10,443 nucleotides of DNA from Phosphoribacter sp044220725. Lineage in GTDB: Bacteria > Actinomycetota > Actinomycetes > Actinomycetales > Dermatophilaceae. The translations under genes and the position numbers were made by a program. The stretch spans positions 1 to 10,443 of the forward strand of contig JBGAQN010000090.1 in NCBI GenBank assembly GCA_044220725.1. Direction: 5' to 3'. The first letter of the stretch is position 1. Each line of letters opens with the position of its first letter. Shown piece after piece: positions 1 to 6,260 of this stretch. The notes beneath the pieces are model-generated. The model searched no databases. It was not told the DNA's origin and saw nothing but the letters and a program-made list of their open reading frames with translations.

Positions 1-67
1 GGGCGACGCGATGGCGGTCGTCGTCGCCGGTTTGGCGGACCCGCCGCGCCCGGCCGAGGCCGACTGA
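1..67 (+). CDS. C-terminal end of an upstream gene (possibly hemL), partial
   Basis: An open frame enters the window and ends at a TGA at 65-67; only about 21 residues are visible, beginning Gly-Asp-Ala-Met and ending Pro-Ala-Glu-Ala-Asp. No motif can be read in so short a piece. The guess of glutamate-1-semialdehyde aminotransferase (HemL, tetrapyrrole synthesis) rests only on synteny: in mycobacteria and many other actinobacteria hemL lies directly upstream of the phosphatase/TlpA/CcdA/ResB/CcsB cluster. A heme-synthesis gene would fit the cytochrome c maturation genes that follow. The frame itself could be fortuitous. Confidence 0.35.
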   Translation, partial: GDAMAVVVAGLADPPRPAEAD

Positions 68-72
68 CGCTG

Positions 73-86
73 CGGCCAGCAGGCCG
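73..86 (+). terminator. Possible hairpin after the first gene
   Basis: CGGCC at 73-77 and GGCCG at 82-86 are perfect inverted repeats around the 4-base loop AGCA, starting 6 bases after the TGA at 65-67; a G-T pair may add one more step. No T-run follows, so this is at best an actinobacterial-type hairpin terminator or attenuator between the upstream gene and the phosphatase. A five-pair G/C stem can also arise by chance in DNA this rich in G and C. Confidence 0.25.
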
Positions 87-136
87 TCGCGACGGACCGG
101 CCCGAAGCCCCCGGCGAGTGCTGGAAGAATGGGGGC

Positions 137-784
137 ATGTCCACTCCGGAGTCGACCGTCGTCCACCTCATGCGCCACGGCGAGGTGCACAACCCCGAGG
201 GCATCCTCTACGGGCGCCTGCCCGGCTTCCGACTCTCCGACTTGGGTCGGGCCATGGCCGGGGAAGTGGCCGAGCACCTCGCTGCGCACGACCTCACTCA
301 CGTCGTGGCCTCGCCGCTCGAACGGGCCATCGAGACTGCCCAGCCTGTCGCGGATAGCCACGGCCTGGGCATCCACGTCGACGGCCGACTCATCGAGGCC
401 GGCAACTTCTTCGAGGGTAAGGTCGTCGGAGTCGGCGACGGGGCGCTGCGCAATCCGCGCTACTGGTCGATGTTGCGCGACCCGTTCACGCCCAGTTGGG
501 GCGAGGCGTATGCCGCCATCGCCGAGCGGATGATCGGGGCCATCGACGATGCTCGGGACGCTGCTCGCGGACACGAGGCCCTGCTCGTGAGTCACCAATT
601 GCCGGTCTGGACGGTGCGCTCGCGCCTGGAGGGGCGGCGGCTCTGGCATGACCCACGCAAACGTCAGTGTGCCCTCGCGTCCCTGACGTCCCTGCATTAC
701 CTCGGAAACGAACTGGTCAGCATCGTCTACAGCGAGCCGGCAGCCTCGCTCGTCCGAGACGCCGCGAAGAAGGCCGGGGCGTGA
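137..784 (+). CDS. Histidine phosphatase (phosphoglycerate mutase-like) family protein
   Basis: A 215-residue protein of the histidine phosphatase superfamily. The phospho-accepting motif Leu-Met-Arg-His-Gly-Glu lies at residues 11-16 (R13, H14). The second arginine is R63 in Ser-Pro-Leu-Glu-Arg, an acidic residue (E87) follows in Leu-Ile-Glu-Ala-Gly-Asn, and the second catalytic histidine is H153 in Leu-Val-Ser-His-Gln. All expected catalytic residues are therefore present. The substrate is unknown; true glycolytic mutases are longer and have a different insert, so a phosphatase role is more likely. No signal peptide is seen, so it is probably cytoplasmic. The ATG at 137 is preceded by purine-rich GGAAG (123-127) and GGGGG. 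Its stop overlaps the GTG of the next gene in GTGA. A gene of this family heads the ccs cluster in mycobacteria as well, but its link to heme or cytochrome c is unexplained. Confidence 0.9.
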   Translation: MSTPESTVVHLMRHGEVHNPEGILYGRLPGFRLSDLGRAMAGEVAEHLAAHDLTHVVASPLERAIETAQPVADSHGLGIHVDGRLIEAGNFFEGKVVGVGDGALRNPRYWSMLRDPFTPSWGEAYAAIAERMIGAIDDARDAARGHEALLVSHQLPVWTVRSRLEGRRLWHDPRKRQCALASLTSLHYLGNELVSIVYSEPAASLVRDAAKKAGA

Positions 785-1389
785 GGCCCGGCCGCTCGCC
801 TTGGCTGGTCGGTGCGGTGTCCTGCCTCGCCTTGGTCGTTCTTTCGGCCTGCCAGGGTGACCCTAATTCTCTTGCCGCACAGGCTGGTTCGGGCAATCGG
901 GCCGGGTATGCCGCGGGCGACGGCTCCATCGAGCAGCTCGCCCCGACGGCTCGTGGCACGTCCCTGATCTTCGAGGGCCCCACCGTCGACGGGCGGACCT
1001 GGTCAATGCGAGAGCAGGGTGCCGGGAAGGTCGTCGTGGTCAACGTCTGGGGCTCATGGTGCCCGCCCTGTGTCGCCGAGACCCCCGCCCTGCAAAGCGC
1101 GTGGGCGGCATACGAGAAGGCCGGCAAGCCCGTCGCGTTCGTGGGGATCGACACCCTTGAAGCCAGTGAGACGGGGCTGGCGTTCCTGCGGGCGAAGGGC
1201 GTGACCTACCCGTCCATCAACGACCAGGCCAGCCAAGGCGCGGCGGTGCTGGCCCTGAACGGCAAAGCCCCAGCAACCCCGTCAACGCTCGTCCTGGACC
1301 GGCAGGGTCGGGTCGCGGCTCGAGTGCTCGGTCCGGTCACCGAGATCACCCTCCGAACGCTCGTCGACGCCGTCATAGCGGAGGCGTGA
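781..1389 (+). CDS. TlpA/ResA-like thiol-disulfide oxidoreductase, lipoprotein
   Basis: A 202-residue membrane-anchored thioredoxin-fold protein. From the GTG at 781 the N-terminus has a basic stretch, a hydrophobic run and a lipobox Leu-Ser-Ala-Cys at 21-24, so it should be a lipoprotein lipidated at C24 and facing outward. The redox motif Trp-Cys-Pro-Pro-Cys is at 93-97, and the cis-proline typical of the fold is P167 in Ala-Thr-Pro-Ser-Thr. By family knowledge such proteins reduce the two heme-binding cysteines of apocytochrome c, drawing electrons from CcdA, which is encoded next. The start is supported by GAAGAAGG at 766-773, 7 bases upstream, and by the 4-base GTGA overlap with the phosphatase stop. 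An in-frame extension reaches further upstream, but it would bury the signal peptide. The exact ResA/CcsX orthology is not settled by sequence alone. Confidence 0.93.
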   Translation: MRPGRSPWLVGAVSCLALVVLSACQGDPNSLAAQAGSGNRAGYAAGDGSIEQLAPTARGTSLIFEGPTVDGRTWSMREQGAGKVVVVNVWGSWCPPCVAETPALQSAWAAYEKAGKPVAFVGIDTLEASETGLAFLRAKGVTYPSINDQASQGAAVLALNGKAPATPSTLVLDRQGRVAARVLGPVTEITLRTLVDAVIAEA

Positions 1390-2159
1390 GGCCTCGCGTG
1401 CTCGCCGACACCTCGACCATCAGCAGCGGAGCGTTGCCGCTGGCAGCGCTCGTGGCCGTGGCGGCGGGGCTCGTGTCGTTCGCCTCCCCATGCGTCCTGC
1501 CACTGGTGCCCGGCTTCCTCGGCTATGTCACCGGCCTGTCCGACCTCGCCTTGACCGAGCGGCGCCGCTCCCGGATGGTTCTGGGCGCAGGGCTGTTCGT
1601 CGTGGGCTTCACCGTCGTCTTCATCCTCGGTGCGCTGGCGGTTTCGGTCGCCGGGGCGGCCCTGTCCACGCATCAACCGCTGCTCACTCGACTCGGCGGG
1701 GCGATCGTCATCATCCTCGCTTTGGTCTTCGTCGGCGTGGGTGGCGCGGTAGGCAGCCAACGCGAGTGGCGCACGCACTGGCGGCCAGCGGCCGGGTTGG
1801 CCGGCGCCCCCGTGCTCGGGGCAGTCTTCGCTGTCGGCTGGAGCCCATGCACGGGGCCGACCCTTGGCGCGATTTACGCCTTGGCGGCCCCCCTCGCCGG
1901 GGACGCGCCGGTGGCCCGGGGGGCGGTGCTGGCGGCGGCATACAGCCTCGGTCTGGGGCTGCCGTTCGTCCTGGCGGCCGCGGGCTGGTCGCGAGCGGCG
2001 CGGGCCAATGCCTGGCTGCGCCATCATCAACGGGCCGTGCAGTTGGCCGGAGGTGGGCTCCTGCTCCTCCTGGGCCTGCTCATGGTGAGCGGGCTCTGGG
2101 AGGGCATGATGTCGTGGGTGCGGGCTCACCTCATCACGGGATTCGAGACGGTGCTATGA
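1386..2159 (+). CDS. ccdA: Cytochrome c biogenesis transmembrane protein CcdA
   Basis: A 257-residue integral membrane protein of the CcdA/DsbD-beta family, with about six hydrophobic segments. It moves reducing equivalents from cytoplasmic thioredoxin across the membrane to the TlpA-like protein encoded just upstream. The two family-defining cysteines are visible: C36 in Phe-Ala-Ser-Pro-Cys-Val-Leu-Pro and C155 in Gly-Trp-Ser-Pro-Cys-Thr-Gly-Pro. The length is normal for the family. The GTG at 1386 overlaps the preceding stop in GTGA, but the nearby GGAGG (1380-1384) is only one base from it. A second in-frame GTG at 1398 has GAGG at 1388-1391, 6 bases upstream, and would make a protein four residues shorter. 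The stop overlaps the resB ATG in ATGA at 2156-2159, so coupled translation is likely. Confidence 0.94.
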   Translation: MRPRVLADTSTISSGALPLAALVAVAAGLVSFASPCVLPLVPGFLGYVTGLSDLALTERRRSRMVLGAGLFVVGFTVVFILGALAVSVAGAALSTHQPLLTRLGGAIVIILALVFVGVGGAVGSQREWRTHWRPAAGLAGAPVLGAVFAVGWSPCTGPTLGAIYALAAPLAGDAPVARGAVLAAAYSLGLGLPFVLAAAGWSRAARANAWLRHHQRAVQLAGGGLLLLLGLLMVSGLWEGMMSWVRAHLITGFETVL

Positions 2160-3748
2160 GTGTCGGGGACGAGGCCATCCGCCAGCCCACCCTCGGCCCG
2201 CTGGGCTGGGCCCGATGGACCTGGCGCAACCTCACCTCGATGCGCACTGCGCTGTTCTTGCTGCTGCTACTGTCGATCGCTGCCGTTCCCGGCTCGATCT
2301 TCCCGCAGCGCACCATCGACCCCGGACGAGTGGCGGACTACCTGGCCGACAATCCCGGTACGGGGCCATGGCTGGATCGGCTGGGGTTCTTCAATGTCTA
2401 CACGTCGCCGTGGTTTTCGGCGGTCTATCTGTTGCTCGTCGGGTCGCTGGTTGGCTGCATCATCCCGCGCAGCCGCCTGCATTGGCACGCGCTGCGCTCG
2501 CGACCTCCGCGCGCGCCGGCCCGGCTCGAGCGGCTGCCAGCCCACACAAGCTTCGGGTCGGCGGCGTCGCCGTCCGAGGCCCTGCGCGAGGCAGCCGCGC
2601 TGCTGCGGCGTCGGCGCTACCGCGTCCATGCGCACGACTCGGCATCGGTGAGCGCCGAGACGGGCTATCTGCGCGAGACCGGCAACCTCGTGTTCCACGT
2701 CGCGTTGTGCCTGGTCATCGTGGGAGTCGCGGTCGGGCATCTGTGGGGCTGGCGCGGCGATGTCATCGTCCCCGAGGGCCAGACCTTCACCTCGACCTTC
2801 CGTAGCTACCACACCTTCTCCGGCGGTGCCCTCGTCGATCCACTGACCGTCCCACCGTTCTCGATGCGGATCGACCGCTTCGACGTTCGCTTCGAGGAGC
2901 AGGTCGGCGGGTCGCAGTTCGGCGCGCCCCGCGGCTTCACGGCATACACGACGACCTCGCAAGGCCCTGGGGCGGCCACCCGTGAGCAGGTGTTGACCGT
3001 CAACGAGCCGGTGACCCTCGGGGGCGCCGACGTGTTCCTGCTCGGCAACGGCTATGCGCCGGTCGTCACCGTGCGGGATGCAGCCGGGTCGGTGCTCTAC
3101 CGGCAGGCGACTCCGTTCCTGGCCCAGGACAACTTCTACACCTCGGTCGGGGCGATCAAAGTCCCGGCTGCGTCGCCGAAGATGCTCGGCTTTTCCGGGT
3201 TCTTCCTCCCGACCGTCGATCCGAGCTTCGCCAACGGCCCGGTCTCGGAATTCCCGGCCCTGAAGAACCCCGAGTTGGCGCTGTCGGTGTGGGAAGGCAA
3301 CCTCTTTCCGGGCGGACGGTCTCAGTCGGTGTATTCGTTGAACACCAGCGAGTTGACGGCGGTGCCCAAGGCGGACGGGACGCCGCTGCTCATCCGGCTG
3401 GCGCCCGGGCAGTCCTACGATTTGCCCGGCGGGCGCGGGTCGATCTCCTTCGAATCCGTGAGCCGGTTTGCTGGGCTGTCGGTGCGCACCGATCCCGGCA
3501 AGGCGCTCACCCTGGTGGCTGCCTTGCTGACCATCGCCGGGCTCGTGCTGTCGCTGCTGGTGCGCCGGCGGCGGGTTTTCGTCCGGGCGGCACCGGACCC
3601 GGATGACCCCTCGACTACCCTCGTGACTATCGGTGCGTTGTCCAAGACCGCCGATCCGGGTCTCGCGGCCGCTCTGGACGGGCTGGCTGCCGAGTTTTCC
3701 GGCCGATCGCTCGGCGCCGCAGCTGCGGCCCGGCCCGAAAGGACCTGA
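2156..3748 (+). CDS. resB: Cytochrome c biogenesis protein ResB (System II)
   Basis: A 530-residue ResB/Ccs1-family protein and one half of the System II heme handling and ligation complex, with CcsB as partner. Membrane segments are visible at about residues 31-50, 86-103, 179-197 and 450-469. Between the last two lies a large domain of about 250 residues expected on the outer face. H181, in the third segment (Asn-Leu-Val-Phe-His), is a plausible heme-ligand histidine by family analogy. Early family signatures include the Arg-Thr-Ala-Leu-Phe-Leu run and Pro-Gly-Ser-Ile-Phe-Pro-Gln near residues 45-51. The ATG at 2156 is chosen for its ATGA overlap with ccdA and because the first membrane helix follows at the usual distance; the frame is open far upstream (to 1490), but that part is a shadow of ccdA. 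The C-terminal tail after the last helix is Ala- and Asp-rich and probably cytoplasmic. Confidence 0.94.
   Translation: MSVGDEAIRQPTLGPLGWARWTWRNLTSMRTALFLLLLLSIAAVPGSIFPQRTIDPGRVADYLADNPGTGPWLDRLGFFNVYTSPWFSAVYLLLVGSLVGCIIPRSRLHWHALRSRPPRAPARLERLPAHTSFGSAASPSEALREAAALLRRRRYRVHAHDSASVSAETGYLRETGNLVFHVALCLVIVGVAVGHLWGWRGDVIVPEGQTFTSTFRSYHTFSGGALVDPLTVPPFSMRIDRFDVRFEEQVGGSQFGAPRGFTAYTTTSQGPGAATREQVLTVNEPVTLGGADVFLLGNGYAPVVTVRDAAGSVLYRQATPFLAQDNFYTSVGAIKVPAASPKMLGFSGFFLPTVDPSFANGPVSEFPALKNPELALSVWEGNLFPGGRSQSVYSLNTSELTAVPKADGTPLLIRLAPGQSYDLPGGRGSISFESVSRFAGLSVRTDPGKALTLVAALLTIAGLVLSLLVRRRRVFVRAAPDPDDPSTTLVTIGALSKTADPGLAAALDGLAAEFSGRSLGAAAAARPERT
3737..3743 (+). promoter_or_regulatory. Ribosome binding site of ccsB
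   Basis: GAAAGGA lies 7 bases upstream of the ATG at 3751, inside the last codons of resB. It fixes the ccsB start, which directly overlaps a copy of the repeated octamer (3749-3756). Confidence 0.7.
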
Positions 3749-3750
3749 GT

Positions 3751-4815
3751 ATGCCGTCGACCGCGGCCCTGCCCGCCGTAGCGATCATCGCAGCCGCGCC
3801 GTCGCCCGAGCTGGCCGGCGCGGCCAACCTCGCGCTGTATTCGGCGATGGCGGTATTCACCATCGCGATGCTGCTCTATGCGGCATACCTGGCGGCGTTG
3901 GGGCCGGTCGCGGCTGGGTCGAGGTCAGCGGCGGGACGGCTGGCAACCGACCGCGAGTTGGTGACGGCTGCGGTCGGCGCGGGCGGCAGTGCGCCGGCCG
4001 AGGTAACGCAGCCAGGTGAGCATGCCGACCATGCCCACCACGCCGACGAGGTCGGGCCGTCGCTGCGGGCCCGCAAATTGGCCGGGAGCGCCTTCGGGAT
4101 GACGGCCCTGGCCACCCTCGTGCTCGTGGCCTCGGTGGTCTTGCGCGGACTGGCGGTCATGCGACCGCCGTGGGGCAACATGTTCGAGTTCGCGACGGCG
4201 GGGGCGACAGCTGCCGCGGTCGCCTACTGTGTGTTGGCCCGGCGCAACCGCTGGGAGTGGCTGGGCTTGTTCGTCGTCGGGCCGGTGCTGCTGACCCTCG
4301 GGACGGCGCTGCTGGCGTTCTACACCGAGGCCGCCGAGCTCATGCCGGCGCTCAAGAGCGTCTGGCTGGTCATCCACGTCATCGTGGCCATCCTTGCCGT
4401 CGGGCTTTTCGTCATCGCTTTCTCGGTCGGGGCGCTCTATCTGGTCAAGGCCCGCCGCGAGGCCGCGCCGCCCGCCCGAGCGACCTTCCTCGAGACGCTG
4501 CCGTCGGCAGCGGCACTGGAGCGCACGGCATACGGGCTCAACATGGTGGGGTTCATCCTGTGGACCTTCACGCTCGTCGCTGGGGCGATCTGGGCGCAGA
4601 AGGCGTGGGGCTCCTACTGGACGTGGGACCCCAAGGAGGTCTGGACCTTCGTCGTGTGGGTCGTGTATGCCGCCTACATGCACGCGCGGGCGACCGCCGG
4701 GTGGGAGCCGCGCAAGGCGATGTGGATCGCGCTGGCGGGCTTCGTGACGATCATCATCAACTTCGCCGTCGTCAACGTGTTCTTCGTCGGCCAGCACTCG
4801 TATTCGGGTTTGTAA
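3751..4815 (+). CDS. ccsB: Cytochrome c biogenesis protein CcsB/CcsA (ResC), heme handling
   Basis: A 354-residue polytopic protein of the CcsA/ResC/CcmC family, the second half of the System II complex with ResB; it presents heme to apocytochrome c on the outer membrane face. The tryptophan-rich WWD signature is clear, with W286, W290, W292 and D293 in Trp-Gly-Ser-Tyr-Trp-Thr-Trp-Asp-Pro-Lys-Glu-Val-Trp. Candidate axial heme histidines flank it: H209 (Val-Ile-His-Val) and H349 near the C-terminus (Gly-Gln-His-Ser-Tyr). A conserved Trp-Gly-Asn-Met-Phe-Glu-Phe motif is at 141-147. The first helix (about 27-50) is separated from the rest by a hydrophilic stretch with a short histidine cluster at residues 90-100. 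The start lies 2 bases after the resB stop and has a good ribosome site. CcsA and CcsB are both used as names for this family. Confidence 0.94.
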   Translation: MPSTAALPAVAIIAAAPSPELAGAANLALYSAMAVFTIAMLLYAAYLAALGPVAAGSRSAAGRLATDRELVTAAVGAGGSAPAEVTQPGEHADHAHHADEVGPSLRARKLAGSAFGMTALATLVLVASVVLRGLAVMRPPWGNMFEFATAGATAAAVAYCVLARRNRWEWLGLFVVGPVLLTLGTALLAFYTEAAELMPALKSVWLVIHVIVAILAVGLFVIAFSVGALYLVKARREAAPPARATFLETLPSAAALERTAYGLNMVGFILWTFTLVAGAIWAQKAWGSYWTWDPKEVWTFVVWVVYAAYMHARATAGWEPRKAMWIALAGFVTIIINFAVVNVFFVGQHSYSGL

Positions 4816-4817
4816 GC

Positions 4818-4834
4818 CTGGCCGGACGTGCCAG
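4818..4834 (+). terminator. Weak hairpin between ccsB and the DUF4229 gene
   Basis: CTGGC at 4818-4822 pairs with GCCAG at 4830-4834 around a 7-base loop, just after the ccsB TAA. There is no T-run. It could weaken read-through into the next gene or be chance. Otherwise the 50-base gap holds only the ribosome site of the next gene. Confidence 0.2.
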
Positions 4835-4855
4835 CACGGTCTGATTCGGTCGTCG

Positions 4856-4861
4856 GAGGGT
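4856..4861 (+). promoter_or_regulatory. Strong ribosome binding site (GGAGGG)
   Basis: GGAGGG precedes the ATG at 4866 by 4 bases. It is the best Shine-Dalgarno match in the window and decides the start of the small membrane protein gene. Confidence 0.7.
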
Positions 4862-4865
4862 TGTC

Positions 4866-5213
4866 ATGATCAAGTACACGGTGCTGCGGTTGGGCTTGTT
4901 CGCCGCGTGCTTTGGCCTCGTCTGGGCGGTGTGGCTACGGACCCTTGAGCCAGACGTCGGGGCGCTGTTGCGCCGCTATCCGGACCAGATGTTCTGGGGC
5001 CTGGTGCTCTCGGCCGTGGTGTCGATGGTCGTGTCCTTCTTCGCTTTGCGCCGGATGCGTGAGGATATCTCCGAGGGCATCAACGAGCGGGTGAATCGTC
5101 GGTTGGCCGCCCGGGCCGAAGCGGCATCGGCCGAACACCCGCACCGTCGCCGATCAGCCTCCGACGATGACGCTGAGGCCGAGGACTCTGAGGCCGACGC
5201 CGGCCGAAACTAG
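4866..5213 (+). CDS. Small two-helix membrane protein, DUF4229-like
   Basis: A 115-residue protein with two clear membrane segments, at about residues 8-24 and 42-61, joined by a short loop containing Glu-Pro-Asp and Arg-Arg-Tyr-Pro-Asp. An Arg-rich amphipathic stretch follows (Leu-Arg-Arg-Met-Arg-Glu-Asp-Ile, then Asn-Glu-Arg-Val-Asn-Arg-Arg). The tail is highly charged, with a His-Pro-His-Arg-Arg-Arg patch and then an Asp/Glu-rich end. Size, topology and position match the actinobacterial DUF4229 family, which has no known function; that assignment is from memory of the family, not a search. A small membrane protein gene also lies near ccsA in mycobacteria. It is the last gene of the forward run and faces menA head-on. 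A role in respiratory membrane assembly is possible from context only. Confidence 0.85.
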   Translation: MIKYTVLRLGLFAACFGLVWAVWLRTLEPDVGALLRRYPDQMFWGLVLSAVVSMVVSFFALRRMREDISEGINERVNRRLAARAEAASAEHPHRRRSASDDDAEAEDSEADAGRN

Positions 5214-5224
5214 CTGCTGCTCTT

Positions 5225-5242
5225 CCGGCTGGTGCTCGCCGG
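5225..5242. terminator. Possible hairpin between convergent genes
   Basis: The 59-base gap between the stops of the DUF4229-like gene and menA contains CCGGC (5225-5229) and GCCGG (5238-5242) with an 8-base loop. A shared terminator is expected between convergent genes, but this stem is short and has no T-run on either strand, so the assignment is tentative. Confidence 0.3.
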
Positions 5243-5272
5243 GCAGAAGCGAGGGACGAGCGGGGGAGCCGG

Positions 5273-6151
5273 TCAGCCGGAGGGCACGATCAGGCCGGCG
5301 GTGAGCAGGACGGCATACCCCAATTGGAGCCGGCCGCTGGCGACCAGGACGGGGACGAGGTCGTGGCCGACTGCCCCGGCGCGCAACGCCCGCCAGGGGG
5401 ACACCGCCAACCCGAGCGCCACCAGGACAATGAGGGCCCCCGGCCGCCAGAGTGCGGCCACCGCGCCAGCGACGACGGCCACGACGACCAGGCCGCTCCA
5501 CAGCTGCCGGGTCCGAGCATCTCCCAAGCGCACGGCCAACGTGCGCTTCCCGGCGACCGCGTCAGAGGGGATGTCGCGCAGGTTATTGGCGACGAGGATC
5601 GCCGAGGCGAGCGCCCCGACACCCACCGCGCCCAGCAGCCCGGGCCAGGTGACCCGACCGGCCTGGGTCACCTGGGTGCCCAATGTCGCGACGAGCCCGA
5701 AGAAGATGAACACCATGACCTCGCCGAGACCGCGATAGCCATATGGGCGAGACCCGCCGGTATAGCGCCAGGCGGCCACGATGCAGAGCAGCCCGATCGG
5801 GATGAAGACCCACGCCTGCGACAAGGCCACCAGGGTGAGGCCGAAGAGGGCGGCGAGGAAGAAGCCCAGGTATGCCGCCAACTTGACTTCTCCAGGCACG
5901 GCCAGGCCTTGCCCGACCAATCGGACCGGCCCCACCCGCTGGGCATCCGTGCCGCGCACTCCGTCGGAGTAGTCGTTGGCGTAGTTGACCGCGATCTGCA
6001 GGGACAACGCGACCATGAGCGCCAGCAACGCCAGTCCGGTGTCGCCGCTTCCTGCGGCATACGCAGCGCCGGTCCCGACCAAGACGGGGGAGATGGCGGC
6101 GGGCAGGGTGCGCGGGCGCGCGCCACCAACCCATTCGGCAAGCGTGGCCAT
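5273..6151 (-). CDS. menA: 1,4-dihydroxy-2-naphthoate prenyltransferase MenA
   Basis: A 292-residue UbiA-superfamily membrane prenyltransferase that attaches the polyprenyl chain to 1,4-dihydroxy-2-naphthoate, giving demethylmenaquinone. Two Asp-rich Mg/diphosphate motifs are present: Asn-Asp-Tyr-Ser-Asp (D60, D63) in Asn-Tyr-Ala-Asn-Asp-Tyr-Ser-Asp-Gly, and Asn-Asn-Leu-Arg-Asp-Ile-Pro-Ser-Asp (D193, D197), followed by Lys-Arg-Thr-Leu-Ala-Val-Arg-Leu-Gly. Hydrophobic segments between them fit the eight- or nine-helix fold. The ATG at 6151 gives an N-terminus (Met-Ala-Thr-Leu-Ala-Glu-Trp-Val) that lines up with mycobacterial MenA as remembered. A GTG at 6163 would add four residues. AAAGGA (6171-6166) sits 14 bases from the ATG and only 2 from the GTG, so the ribosome site does not settle the choice. 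It is downstream of menE on the same strand after a 109-base gap. Confidence 0.95.
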   Translation of the reverse strand: MATLAEWVGGARPRTLPAAISPVLVGTGAAYAAGSGDTGLALLALMVALSLQIAVNYANDYSDGVRGTDAQRVGPVRLVGQGLAVPGEVKLAAYLGFFLAALFGLTLVALSQAWVFIPIGLLCIVAAWRYTGGSRPYGYRGLGEVMVFIFFGLVATLGTQVTQAGRVTWPGLLGAVGVGALASAILVANNLRDIPSDAVAGKRTLAVRLGDARTRQLWSGLVVVAVVAGAVAALWRPGALIVLVALGLAVSPWRALRAGAVGHDLVPVLVASGRLQLGYAVLLTAGLIVPSG

Positions 6152-6207
6152 GACGGTGAGCACAATCCTTTGCGGGCGAGATCGGTGGGTCCAGCCTAAT
6201 CGGCTTC

Positions 6208-6227
6208 GCCAGCGGGCTCCTGCTGGC
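6208..6227 (-). terminator. Hairpin in the menE-menA gap
   Basis: The 109-base gap between the menE stop and the menA start contains a perfect six-pair inverted repeat, GCCAGC at 6208-6213 and GCTGGC at 6222-6227, with an 8-base loop. It lies 33 bases past the menE stop and about 56 bases before the menA start. It could be a weak terminator or attenuator separating menA from menB-menE; no T-run follows. TAGGCT on the minus strand (plus positions 6194-6199) follows it and fits a TANNNT-type -10 box, so menA may have its own promoter, though no convincing -35 was seen. Confidence 0.3.
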
Positions 6228-6260
6228 CTTCGGCCGTGGCGGGTGGCCGCGCGGCATGCT

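Noticed and set aside
1206..2129. A 307-codon open frame on the minus strand opposite tlpA and ccdA
   Set aside because: It is rich in Arg, Pro, Gln and Glu with no domain motif, and lies opposite two confident genes; such antisense frames are usual at this GC content.
5324..6199. A 291-codon plus-strand frame opposite menA
   Set aside because: Low-complexity His/Gly/Glu/Arg/Gln-rich composition and complete overlap with menA, whose motifs are unambiguous.
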